Below, piece after piece: positions 16,332 through 24,270 of a stretch of DNA of 41,433 nt. Each line of letters begins with the position of its first letter. Position 1 is the stretch's first letter. The notes below the pieces were generated by a model, which saw only the letters and a program-made list of their open reading frames with translations, made no database searches and had not been told where the DNA came from. The stretch lies in NCBI GenBank assembly GCA_017399035.1, contig JAFQEM010000005.1, forward strand, positions 1-41,433. The letters run 5' to 3'. The translations under genes and the position numbers were made by a program. The stretch is from Clostridia bacterium (GTDB lineage: Bacteria; Bacillota; Clostridia; Christensenellales; Borkfalkiaceae).

Positions 16332-16683
16332 TGGTGGAGATGCGGAGACTTGCACTCCGGTCTTAAACGACAGCAAAAAACCTTCTACATACTTATCCGA
16401 CGGTTGATTTTAGTGATAGACTTGGTCGTCGGCGACCAAAAGAATATCCTTTGATTTCAAAAGCCACAACCAAAGCGAAATCAAACCTTGATTGCCGTAC
16501 CCCGTCTAGTTGACGCCTTTACCCTTTCCAACGGGAGAGAAAGAGCAAGACGTACGCAATTACGCTGCGTATGCTAATTGATTATTGTTAGCATTTAAAT
16601 TTAATTTTCCGTTTTAACGAAGCCGAACCTTCGATATGCTTTCGTCCTTTACAAGTTCGCCTAATCGAATCTATGACATCCCC
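16332..16683 (-). ncRNA. ssrA: Transfer-messenger RNA (tmRNA)
   Basis: 352 nt, with SmpB rescues stalled ribosomes and tags the nascent chain. The 5' GGGGATG pairs with 3' CATCTCC followed by ACCA (encoded CCA). The third pair is G-U, the identity element for alanyl-tRNA synthetase. The 5' GATTCGA box is present. The reading frame starts at GCT (16592-16590) and reads ANNNQLAYAA then TAA (16562-16560), so the full tag would be A plus ANNNQLAYAA, ending in the AA expected for ClpXP. The stop codon lies in the hairpin ATACGC...GCGTA. The T-loop reads TGCAAGT, with G where T55 is usual. It lies 40 bases after metA. I see no clear promoter of its own; it may be processed from a longer transcript. 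Confidence 0.96.
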
Positions 16684-16689
16684 GTAAAT

Positions 16690-16711
16690 TTTGCCCGAAA
16701 ATTCAGGCAAA
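16690..16711 (-). terminator. Stem-loop between metA and ssrA
   Basis: TTTGCCTGAA pairs with TTCGGGCAAA (one T-G pair), with a 2-base apparent loop, followed by ATTTAC. There is little U-tract, so it may be a weak terminator or a 5' processing signal for tmRNA, whose mature end is only a few bases downstream. Confidence 0.55.
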
Positions 16712-16722
16712 TTATTTAATTG

Positions 16723-17634
16723 TCAAATTTCATCAATTTGGTAAGGCGTCAACTGATATACGTAGTGGTTAAGCCAGTTCATATATATTAGATTAGCAGT
16801 TGAAACCCAACACATTTTAATTTCGCCTTTATTGCCGTCTACGTAATAATTTTCAGGCGGGTCTATATTAAGCCCTTTATCTAAATCTCTTAAATACTCT
16901 TTTTCTAAAGTATCTCTATCGTATTCAGCGTGCCCCGTTATAAATATAAATTTATTATCTTTTGAACGGATTATAGCCGCGCCAGCCTGCTTTGAAGAGG
17001 CTAACACAACTAAATCTTTACACGCCTTAATGTCTTCTTCATAAACGGTTGTATGGCGAGAGTGTGGCATAAAAAATCTGTCGTCAGTACCCTTTAATAA
17101 TCTATCGTACTTAACAAGTTTTTTATGCTTATAAACCCCAAAAAGTTTTTTAGGTAGAATATGCTTTTCTATACCGTAATAGTAGTGAAGCGCTGCCTGC
17201 GCACCCCAACATATGAATAAAGTGCTTGTAACGTTATGCTTTGCAAACTCTAATATATCTTCAAGTTCTTTCCAGTATTTAACTTCTGAAAACTCAATTT
17301 CTTCTACAGGCGCACCCGTAATAATCATACCGTCAAACTTTCTGTTTTTTATTTCTGAAAATGATTTATAAAATCTATCTAAATGTTCTAACGAAGTATT
17401 TTTACCAACGTAAGTTTCGGTACTTATTAAAGTTATATTTACTTGCAATGGCGAATTTGACAAAAGACGCATAAGTTGCGTTTCGGTAACAATCTTCGTG
17501 GGCATAAGATTGACAATAGCAATCTCTAGCGGACGAATATCTTGTTGCATTGCGCGTTTATCGTTCATTACAAATATATTTTCAGATTGCAAAATTTTTG
17601 CAGCAGGTATATCTTTAGGTACTATTATAGGCAT
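16723..17634 (-). CDS. metA: Homoserine O-acyltransferase, probably O-acetyltransferase (MetA fold)
   Basis: 303 residues. First committed step of methionine synthesis, activating homoserine. The class-I glutamine-amidotransferase-like fold has Cys142 in FICWGAQAAL and His235 with Glu237 in FITGHAEYD. Residue 111 is Glu (GAPVEEIEF). In characterised MetA enzymes Glu at this position favours acetyl-CoA and Gly favours succinyl-CoA, so O-acetylhomoserine is the likely product; this is inference. It follows metY by 21 bases, and MetY would use that product directly. The pair sits between smpB and ssrA. Confidence 0.93.
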   Translation of the reverse strand: MPIIVPKDIPAAKILQSENIFVMNDKRAMQQDIRPLEIAIVNLMPTKIVTETQLMRLLSNSPLQVNITLISTETYVGKNTSLEHLDRFYKSFSEIKNRKFDGMIITGAPVEEIEFSEVKYWKELEDILEFAKHNVTSTLFICWGAQAALHYYYGIEKHILPKKLFGVYKHKKLVKYDRLLKGTDDRFFMPHSRHTTVYEEDIKACKDLVVLASSKQAGAAIIRSKDNKFIFITGHAEYDRDTLEKEYLRDLDKGLNIDPPENYYVDGNKGEIKMCWVSTANLIYMNWLNHYVYQLTPYQIDEI

Positions 17635-17655
17635 ATTGCCACCACCTTTGGTAAA

Positions 17656-18942
17656 CTAAATTTTTTCAAGTGCTTGTGCTATATCTTCAATCAAGTCTTC
17701 GGCGTTTTCTATTCCGCAAGAATATCTAATAAGTGTTGGGGGTATTCCCGCAGCCTCTAACTGTTCGTCAGTCATTTGACGGTGTGTTGCATTTGCAGGA
17801 TGTAAACAGCAAGTTCTTGCGTCTGCAACGTGTGTTTCAATAGCAGCAACTTTAAGATTTTTCATAAAGGTTTCTGCTTGTTTTCTTCCGCCTTTAACAG
17901 AAAAACTTACTACACCGCAAGAACCGTTAGGCAAATATTTTTGACCGAGTTCATAATATTTATCGCCCTTTAAGCCACAATATCTAACCCACTCTATTTT
18001 ATCACTTTGTTGTAAAAACTCTGCTACACGTTGTCCGTTTTCGCAATGACGTTTCATTCTTACGTGCAAACTTTCCAAACCTAAATTGATATAGAAAGCG
18101 TGTTGTGGCGATTGAATAGAGCCAAAATCTCTCATAAGTTGAGCAGTACATTTTGTTATAAACGCACCCTCTTTGCCAAATTTTTCGGCATACACGATTC
18201 CGTGATAACTGTCGTCAGGGGTAGTGAGCCCTGGGAACTTATCTGCGTGAGCAAGCCAGTCGAATTTACCTGCGTCAATTATTGCGCCACCAACTGAAAC
18301 GCCGTGACCGTCAATATACTTTGTAGTTGAGTGTGTAACGATATCTGCACCCCACTCTATAGGTCTACAATTTATAGGCGTTGCAAAAGTGTTATCAATA
18401 ATGAACGGCACGCCGTGTTCGTGAGCAACTCTAGCAAACATTTCAATATCTAAAACAGAAAGTGCTGGGTTTGCTATTGTTTCACCAAAAACCGCCTTTG
18501 TGTTAGGTCTAAATTCTTTATGCAATTCTTCTTCGGTTATGTCAGGCGAAACGAAAGTAAAGTCTATGCCCATCTTTTTCATTGTTACTGCAAAAAGGTT
18601 AAACGTTCCGCCATAAATTGCAGAACTTGATATTACGTGGTCACCACAATTTGCAACGTTAAAAATTGAGTAAAAGTTTGCGGCTTGCCCTGACGAAGTG
18701 AGCATTGCTGCACAACCGCCCTCTAGTTGACAAAGTTTGTTGGCAACCAAGTCGTTCGTTGGATTTTGAAGTCTTGTATAAAAATATCCACTAGCCTCCA
18801 AATCAAAAAGTTTACCCATATCTTCACTTGTATCATACTTAAAAGTTGTGCTTTGATATATAGGTATTTGTCTAGGTTCACCGTTTTTAGGGGTGTAACC
18901 ACCTTGCACGCAAACAGTTTCTATTCTCTTATCTTTTGCCAT
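17656..18942 (-). CDS. metY: O-acetylhomoserine aminocarboxypropyltransferase (O-acetylhomoserine sulfhydrylase)
   Basis: 428 residues, PLP-dependent Cys/Met metabolism family. Makes homocysteine from O-acetylhomoserine and sulfide. Family signatures are YTRLQNPTND near residue 55, the SSGQAANF loop, IDNTFATP, and the PLP lysine Lys208 in THSTTKYIDGHG. Length and the IPIYQSTTF start match MetY rather than the shorter MetB/MetC. The Shine-Dalgarno AAGGAG is at good spacing from ATG 18942. The 24-base gap from smpB leaves no space for a SAM riboswitch. Confidence 0.95.
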   Translation of the reverse strand: MAKDKRIETVCVQGGYTPKNGEPRQIPIYQSTTFKYDTSEDMGKLFDLEASGYFYTRLQNPTNDLVANKLCQLEGGCAAMLTSSGQAANFYSIFNVANCGDHVISSSAIYGGTFNLFAVTMKKMGIDFTFVSPDITEEELHKEFRPNTKAVFGETIANPALSVLDIEMFARVAHEHGVPFIIDNTFATPINCRPIEWGADIVTHSTTKYIDGHGVSVGGAIIDAGKFDWLAHADKFPGLTTPDDSYHGIVYAEKFGKEGAFITKCTAQLMRDFGSIQSPQHAFYINLGLESLHVRMKRHCENGQRVAEFLQQSDKIEWVRYCGLKGDKYYELGQKYLPNGSCGVVSFSVKGGRKQAETFMKNLKVAAIETHVADARTCCLHPANATHRQMTDEQLEAAGIPPTLIRYSCGIENAEDLIEDIAQALEKI

Positions 18943-18966
18943 AATTTTCTCCTTATAAAAATAAGA

Positions 18967-19422
18967 CTATCTATAATTTTTTATTTCACGTTCTTTTTCA
19001 CGTTTTATATCTTTTTCCATCAACGATTTCTTTTTATCGTAAGTGTGTTTACCTTGACACAGCCCTAATTCCATTTTCAAAAGGGCTTGTTTAAAATAAA
19101 TTTTTAACGGCACTAAAGTTAAACCTTTTTGCGCTATTTTTGCGCCAAGTTTAACAATTTCTTGTTTGTGCAACAAAAGTTTTCTATCTCTGCGAGAATC
19201 TTTTGTATTAAACGCACCCGACTTATCGTAAAGGGCTACGTGCATATTTTTTATAAATAACTCGCCGTTATGTATAACGCAAAAACTGTCTTTTAAATTG
19301 ACGTTACCCGCCCTTAAAGACTTAACTTCACCGCCCTCTAAAACAATGCCTGCCTCTATGCGGTCAAGTATAAAATATTCGTGGCTTGCAGCCCTGTTTG
19401 TACATATCGTTTTATCTTGCAT
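18967..19422 (-). CDS. smpB: SsrA-binding protein SmpB
   Basis: 151 residues. Binds the tRNA-like domain of tmRNA and takes the place of the codon-anticodon helix in the decoding site. OB-fold core with SHEYFILDRIEAGIVLEGGEVKSLRAGN, and GLTLVPLKIYF in the middle. The basic tail (KKSLMEKDIKREKEREIKNYR region, shown in part) enters the mRNA channel. Its partner ssrA is about 2.3 kb downstream with metY and metA between. It follows rnr by 52 bases. Confidence 0.96.
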   Translation of the reverse strand: MQDKTICTNRAASHEYFILDRIEAGIVLEGGEVKSLRAGNVNLKDSFCVIHNGELFIKNMHVALYDKSGAFNTKDSRRDRKLLLHKQEIVKLGAKIAQKGLTLVPLKIYFKQALLKMELGLCQGKHTYDKKKSLMEKDIKREKEREIKNYR

Positions 19423-19474
19423 AATTTTGCCCTTAAGTTATATTTTACTACTTTTTGACGAGTTTTGCAACGAT

Positions 19475-21385
19475 TTAAACATTTTCTAAAATAAATTCCG
19501 CTCTACGTTCGCCAAAATTTACACCAACTACTTTTATTCTTACTTTTTGACCTAATCTAAACGTATTTTTGCCGTCTGAAAGCGTGTACGTTTTTTGGTC
19601 GCATATAAACTTTTTGCGACCTTTTATAGTTTCAATTTTTACTAACCCTTCAACACCACATTCTAATTCAACGAAAATTCCAAAATTAGTTACGCCACTA
19701 ATAACGCCGTCAAAATCGTATCCAACGTAATCACTTATATATAAAATCTTGTAATAATCGTCAACTGCGCGCTCTGCCTCGGTGGCATTTTTCTCTTTAT
19801 CAGAAGACTGCGTTGACGCAGTAAAAACATATTCGCCATATTTTTGTTCAAGATTTACTTTACCTGCAAAAAAATCCTTTATTATTCTGTGAATTAAAAG
19901 GTCGGGATATCTTCTTATCGGCGAGGTAAAATGACAATAATGTCTTTCGGAAAGTCCAAAATGCCCAACGTCAACTGGTGAATATTTGGCTTTTTGCATA
20001 GACCTCAACATTACCCTATTTATAAGCGTATATGCCGTTGTATTTTCTGCGTTTTTCAATATAGTTTGAAAATCTTTAGGGAAAACCTCGTCTTTTTTTC
20101 TTTTATATCTTACGCCAAGACCATCTAAAAAGGCATAAAAATGTTCTAAACGCTCTTCCGTGGGACTTTCGTGCACGCGATAAACGAAAGGTTTTTCTAA
20201 ATAATACATATATTCAGCGACGGTTACGTTTGCCAAAATCATAAATTCTTCAATTATTCTGTGTGCCTTATCCCTAGGCGCGGGCTTAACAACTATATCG
20301 CCTTGATTGTCAACGTAAATTGCGCTTTCTTTTACGTCAAGGTCAATACTGCCGTTTTCTTCTCTTTTTTGAATAAGAATATCCGCAAGTTCATCCATTA
20401 ACAGTATGCTTTTAATAAGCGGTTTATGTTCTTTAATTAAACGCTCGTCGCCGTCAAGTATTTTTTGAACTTTGGTATAAGTCATTCGGGCATTACTTCT
20501 TATAACGGACGGGGATATTTCATAATCACAAACCTTGCCCAACCCGTTTATTTTCATTACGCAAGAAAGGGTTAATCTATCCTCACCCTCTCTTAACGAA
20601 CACAGGTCGTTGCAAAGTTTTTCAGGTAGCATAGGTATAACCTTTTCAGGAAAATATACGCTTGTAGCGCGTTCAAACGCCTCTTTGTCTATAACTGAAT
20701 TTTGCTTAACGTAGTGGCTAACGTCGGCAATATAAACACCCAACTCGTATTTGCCGTTTCTCAATTTTTTTATAGATATAGCGTCGTCAAAATCTTTAGC
20801 GTCTTCACCGTCTATGGTCATTGTTAAAAGATTGCGATAATCTTTTCTACCTTGAAAATCTTTTTCAGTCGGCGCAGATAAACTTTGCGCACTATCCCAC
20901 ACTTCTTTAGGAAAACCTTCAGGTAATTTATAGTTAAACAATATAGACTTTAGTTCTGCATCTTTATTAAATTGCCTACCTAAAACTTTAGTTATTATCC
21001 CTTCGGGATTTTGCTTTTTGGGATACGCTAAAATTTTGCAAACGACTTTATCGCCCGCCTTTGCTCTAACGCTTTTGCCAAAAGGTATAAAAATATCGTT
21101 GTAATATTTTCTTTCATCAGGGCTAACGAATCCACCACTTTTACAAGTAAAATAAGTGCCTACTAATTCGTTTATTCCACGCTCTAATACTTTAAGCACT
21201 CTTGCAGTAGTGCGTTCCCCTTGCCCGTCAGTAGTTTCCGCAAGAACTACATCACCGTGCATTGCGCCCTTTAAATCAGAGTGTGGAATAAAGTAATCTT
21301 GCCCACGCCCGTCGTTAGGTATTAAAAATGCGTATCCACGTTCGTTTCCTTGTATTCTACCTTCAATAATTTCTCTTCTTGTCAT
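19475..21385 (-). CDS. rnr: Ribonuclease R (VacB/RNB family), short form
   Basis: 3'-5' exoribonuclease that degrades structured RNA, including mRNA released from tmRNA-rescued ribosomes. 636 residues, shorter than E. coli (813) and B. subtilis (779) forms. The protein begins directly at the first cold-shock domain (about 1-70). The RNB catalytic core has DGEDAKDFDDAISI near residue 190-205 with its metal-binding aspartates, and a C-terminal S1 domain (about 555-632, DFDGVISGVTNFGIFVELE) follows. Both the N-terminal helix-turn-helix and a lysine-rich C-terminal tail are missing. ATG 21385 has AAGGA upstream and a terminator lies 19 bases before it, which argues against a longer N-terminus. 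Confidence 0.94.
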   Translation of the reverse strand: MTRREIIEGRIQGNERGYAFLIPNDGRGQDYFIPHSDLKGAMHGDVVLAETTDGQGERTTARVLKVLERGINELVGTYFTCKSGGFVSPDERKYYNDIFIPFGKSVRAKAGDKVVCKILAYPKKQNPEGIITKVLGRQFNKDAELKSILFNYKLPEGFPKEVWDSAQSLSAPTEKDFQGRKDYRNLLTMTIDGEDAKDFDDAISIKKLRNGKYELGVYIADVSHYVKQNSVIDKEAFERATSVYFPEKVIPMLPEKLCNDLCSLREGEDRLTLSCVMKINGLGKVCDYEISPSVIRSNARMTYTKVQKILDGDERLIKEHKPLIKSILLMDELADILIQKREENGSIDLDVKESAIYVDNQGDIVVKPAPRDKAHRIIEEFMILANVTVAEYMYYLEKPFVYRVHESPTEERLEHFYAFLDGLGVRYKRKKDEVFPKDFQTILKNAENTTAYTLINRVMLRSMQKAKYSPVDVGHFGLSERHYCHFTSPIRRYPDLLIHRIIKDFFAGKVNLEQKYGEYVFTASTQSSDKEKNATEAERAVDDYYKILYISDYVGYDFDGVISGVTNFGIFVELECGVEGLVKIETIKGRKKFICDQKTYTLSDGKNTFRLGQKVRIKVVGVNFGERRAEFILENV

Positions 21386-21403
21386 ACTTTCCTTTTATTG
21401 CAT

Positions 21404-21434
21404 AAAAAAACGGTTCTACCCGAAAGCAGAACCG
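21404..21434 (-). terminator. Terminator between secG and rnr
   Basis: CGGTTCT pairs with AGAACCG around a 10-base loop, followed by seven T on the minus strand. Some read-through would be needed to express rnr unless it has a promoter that overlaps this hairpin; none is evident. Confidence 0.88.
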
Positions 21435-21451
21435 CTGATTATAACTTTTTT

Positions 21452-21757
21452 CTATTTCGTAGCAAAGAATGCAACGATTGCAAAAGCAATACACAAAACA
21501 ACGAAAATTACACTACTAACGATAGTGAGAACTCTCATTCTGTGTTCAAAAGTTTTGCTCTTGTTTTTACCTAAAAAAGTTTCAGTCTGCCCACCGAGCG
21601 CGCTTACGCCTGAAGAATTGCCTGGTTGGAATAAAACAACCAAAATAATAAATAACGCACATATTGCCATTATTACCAACGCTATTATTTTCAAAACCGG
21701 CCAAACGTTCCAAAAGCCACCGCTTGCCATAAGCATATTTAACATATCAGTTTTCAT
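21452..21757 (-). CDS. secG: Preprotein translocase subunit SecG
   Basis: 101 residues with two hydrophobic segments (about 22-44 and 78-98) joined by the conserved loop VVLFQPGNSSGVSALGG. SecG helps SecYEG protein export. About 20 extra N-terminal residues (MKTDMLNMLMASGGFWNVW) precede the usual SecG start; a later in-frame start is possible, but AAGGAG stands correctly before ATG 21757. It has its own promoter and terminator, so it is separate from the glycolytic genes even though the gpmI-secG-rnr-smpB order is conserved in Firmicutes. Confidence 0.92.
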   Translation of the reverse strand: MKTDMLNMLMASGGFWNVWPVLKIIALVIMAICALFIILVVLFQPGNSSGVSALGGQTETFLGKNKSKTFEHRMRVLTIVSSVIFVVLCIAFAIVAFFATK

Positions 21758-21801
21758 AAATTATCTCCTTAAACGCCCTTTTTCAAACGTTCACGCACAA
21801 C

Positions 21802-21830
21802 ATTATAACATACTAAAGTGTTTTTTACAA
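21802..21830 (-). promoter_or_regulatory. Sigma-A promoter of secG
   Basis: On the minus strand, TTGTAA (21830-21825), 17 bases, TATAAT (21807-21802), about 45 bases upstream of the secG ATG. Confidence 0.82.
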
Positions 21831-21857
21831 CTGTTTTTTAATACTTTTTAACTGTTT

Positions 21858-23399
21858 TTATTCTACTATTAAAGTTTTACCCGTCATTTCTTGTGGAACG
21901 GGAACGTCCATCATATCAAGTAGAGTGGGCGCAACGTCTGCCAAAATTCCGCCATCACGAAGTTTCTTGCCCTTAAAATCTTTGCCAGCAACTATAAACG
22001 GTACGAGATTTGTGGTATGAGCCGTAAAGGGCGAACCGTCTTCTGCAATCATTTTATCTGCATTGCCGTGGTCAGCAGTGATAATTGCAGCGCCACCCAT
22101 TGAAAGAATTTTATCAACCACTTTTCCAACGCAAGTATCAACGGTATTAACCGCAGTAACTGCGGCGTCGAATACACCCGTATGTCCAACCATATCACAG
22201 TTAGCAAAATTCAAAATTACAACGTCGTAAACGTTTGAATCAAGTTTTTCAAGCACCTTTTCAGTAACTTCAAAGGCGCTCATTTCAGGCTGTAAGTCGT
22301 AAGTTGCTACCTTTGGTGAAGGTATAAGTTCTCTATCTTCATTTGCGTTTGGTTTTTCTACACCGCCGTTAAAGAAGAAAGTAACGTGAGCGTATTTTTC
22401 CGTCTCTGCAATACGAAGTTGTTTCAAACCTAAAGATGCAATATATTCACCTAAAGTATTAGTGAGAACTTGTGGTTTAAACGCTATACGAACGTTTGAA
22501 AAACTTGCGTCGTATCTAGTAAAGCAAACGTAAACGGGGTTAAGAAAACCACTTTTTCTTTCAAAACCGTCAAATTCTTTTTCGCTCATTGCACGAGTTA
22601 TTTGGCGCGCACGGTCGGGACGGAAATTAAAGAATATTATGCTATCCCCTTGTTCAATAAGTCCTACGGGTTTGCCGTCTTTAACAACGTGAGCAGGGAT
22701 AACAAATTCGTCCGTTACACCATTTTCGTAGGAATCTCTAACGTATTTTTCGGGGTCAACTGTCGTTTCGCCAGAATTTACCGTCATCATATCGTAAGCC
22801 TTTTCTACTCTATCCCAACGGTTATCTCTATCCATAACGTAATATCTACCGCCAACGGATGCGATTGACCCGAAAGAAAGTTCGTTCATCTTTTCTTTCA
22901 ACGCTGAAATGTAATCTGCGCCACTTGTGGGTGAAACGTCTCTTCCGTCAAGGAAACAATGCACGAAAACGTCTTCTAGCCCTTCTTTTTTTGCAAGTTC
23001 AATAAGTGCGTAAAGATGAGTTATATGGCTATGAACCCCACCGTCAGATAAAAGTCCGTAAAGATGAAGTTTCTTTCCGTTCTTTTTTGCGTTTTCAATC
23101 GCCACCAAAAACTCTTCGTTTTCATAAAAATCACCGTCTTTAATAGATTTTGTGATACGAGTGAGTTCTTGATAAACAATTCTACCTGCGCCCATATTTA
23201 AATGTCCAACTTCACTGTTCCCCATCTGTCCTTCAGGAAGACCAACGTCCATACCACTTGCGCCGATAAGGGTTGAAGGGAACTCGTTCATAAGGCGATT
23301 AACTTGCACGCTGTTTGCGCAAGCGATTGCATTGCCTTCTTTTTTGCAATTCAAGCCGTAGCCGTCCATAATAATTATACAATTCGGTCTTTGTTTCAT
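21858..23399 (-). CDS. gpmI: 2,3-bisphosphoglycerate-independent phosphoglycerate mutase
   Basis: 513 residues, the standard length. Interconverts 3- and 2-phosphoglycerate using two Mn2+ ions and a phosphoserine. The catalytic Ser62 is in GNSEVGH. Metal ligands are seen in DGYGLN at the N-terminus, and in FANCDMVGHTG and TADHGNADKM near the C-terminus. Last gene of the pgk-tpiA-gpmI operon. Enolase, which often joins this cluster, is absent. Confidence 0.97.
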   Translation of the reverse strand: MKQRPNCIIIMDGYGLNCKKEGNAIACANSVQVNRLMNEFPSTLIGASGMDVGLPEGQMGNSEVGHLNMGAGRIVYQELTRITKSIKDGDFYENEEFLVAIENAKKNGKKLHLYGLLSDGGVHSHITHLYALIELAKKEGLEDVFVHCFLDGRDVSPTSGADYISALKEKMNELSFGSIASVGGRYYVMDRDNRWDRVEKAYDMMTVNSGETTVDPEKYVRDSYENGVTDEFVIPAHVVKDGKPVGLIEQGDSIIFFNFRPDRARQITRAMSEKEFDGFERKSGFLNPVYVCFTRYDASFSNVRIAFKPQVLTNTLGEYIASLGLKQLRIAETEKYAHVTFFFNGGVEKPNANEDRELIPSPKVATYDLQPEMSAFEVTEKVLEKLDSNVYDVVILNFANCDMVGHTGVFDAAVTAVNTVDTCVGKVVDKILSMGGAAIITADHGNADKMIAEDGSPFTAHTTNLVPFIVAGKDFKGKKLRDGGILADVAPTLLDMMDVPVPQEMTGKTLIVE

Positions 23400-23413
23400 T
23401 TTTACACCTATAC

Positions 23414-23440
23414 AAAAGGCACAATCTGTGTTGTGCCTTT
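23414..23440. terminator. Stem-loop between tpiA and gpmI
   Basis: A perfect 10-bp stem (23415-23424 with 23431-23440) has a 6-base loop. The minus-strand U-tract is only TTTTGT-like, so it is likely to attenuate rather than fully stop transcription into gpmI. Confidence 0.6.
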
Positions 23441-23482
23441 AAATTTTATTTTTTAACCGCGTTTATATTCGGTTATCTCGTC

Positions 23483-24229
23483 TTAACCTTTATAGTTTAC
23501 GATTGCAGCAAAATCTTGTGCTTTAAGCGCTGCACCGCCGATAAGACCACCGTCAATATTTCTCATAGCCATAAGTTCTTTAGCGTTTGAGGGTTTCATA
23601 CTGCCACCGTATTGAATACGAAGTTCTTTTGCAACTTCTGCGCCCCAAGTCTTTTTAACTAAACTTCTAATATAGCCGATAGTTTTATTTGCGTCTTCAG
23701 CAGTAGCAGTTTTACCAGTGCCGATAGCCCAAACAGGTTCGTAAGCGATAACGATATTTGAAAAATCAGTTACGCCCTTAAATCCCTCAAGAACTTGCTT
23801 TTTCAAAACTTTTTTAGTTTTATTCTTTTCTCTTTCAGTAAGAGTTTCACCAACACAAACGATAGGTTTTAAACCCTTATTTAACGCTTGTTTTAAGCGC
23901 ATATTAACGGTTTCGTCAGTTTCGCCAAAATATTGACGACGTTCGCTGTGTCCGATAATAACGTATTCAACGCCGATTTCCTTAAGCATATCTGCTGAAA
24001 TTTCACCAGTGAAAGCACCGCTATCAGCCCAAGCAACGTTTTCTGCGCCAAGTTTAATTTTGCTACCCTCAATAGCTTGCTTTGCTACCCACAAATAAGT
24101 ATAAGGTACGCAAATTACAACTTCGGGTTTAGATTTTGCAACCAACGGTTTAAGTTCATTGATAAGAGCCTGCGCTTCAGCGGCAGTCTTATTCATCTTC
24201 CAGTTTCCTGCAATAATAGGTCTTCTCAT
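23483..24229 (-). CDS. tpiA: Triosephosphate isomerase
   Basis: 248 residues, TIM barrel. Interconverts dihydroxyacetone phosphate and glyceraldehyde 3-phosphate. Lys in NWKMN near residue 13, the catalytic His in IIGHSERRQ, the catalytic Glu in AYEPVWAIGTGKTA, and the phosphate-binding YGGSMKP and GGLIGGAAL loops are all present. It lies 41 bases after pgk in the same operon. Confidence 0.98.
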   Translation of the reverse strand: MRRPIIAGNWKMNKTAAEAQALINELKPLVAKSKPEVVICVPYTYLWVAKQAIEGSKIKLGAENVAWADSGAFTGEISADMLKEIGVEYVIIGHSERRQYFGETDETVNMRLKQALNKGLKPIVCVGETLTEREKNKTKKVLKKQVLEGFKGVTDFSNIVIAYEPVWAIGTGKTATAEDANKTIGYIRSLVKKTWGAEVAKELRIQYGGSMKPSNAKELMAMRNIDGGLIGGAALKAQDFAAIVNYKG

Positions 24230-24270
24230 ATTAGTCTCCTTAAGTGAAATGAATTTATTTAATTTTTTGA

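Noticed and set aside
16254-16454. 66-residue plus-strand frame
   Set aside because: It runs antisense across the A1 stem and the tmRNA 3' half and has no coding features.
18943-18966. SAM riboswitch before metY
   Set aside because: The gap from smpB is 24 bases, too short for any SAM riboswitch.
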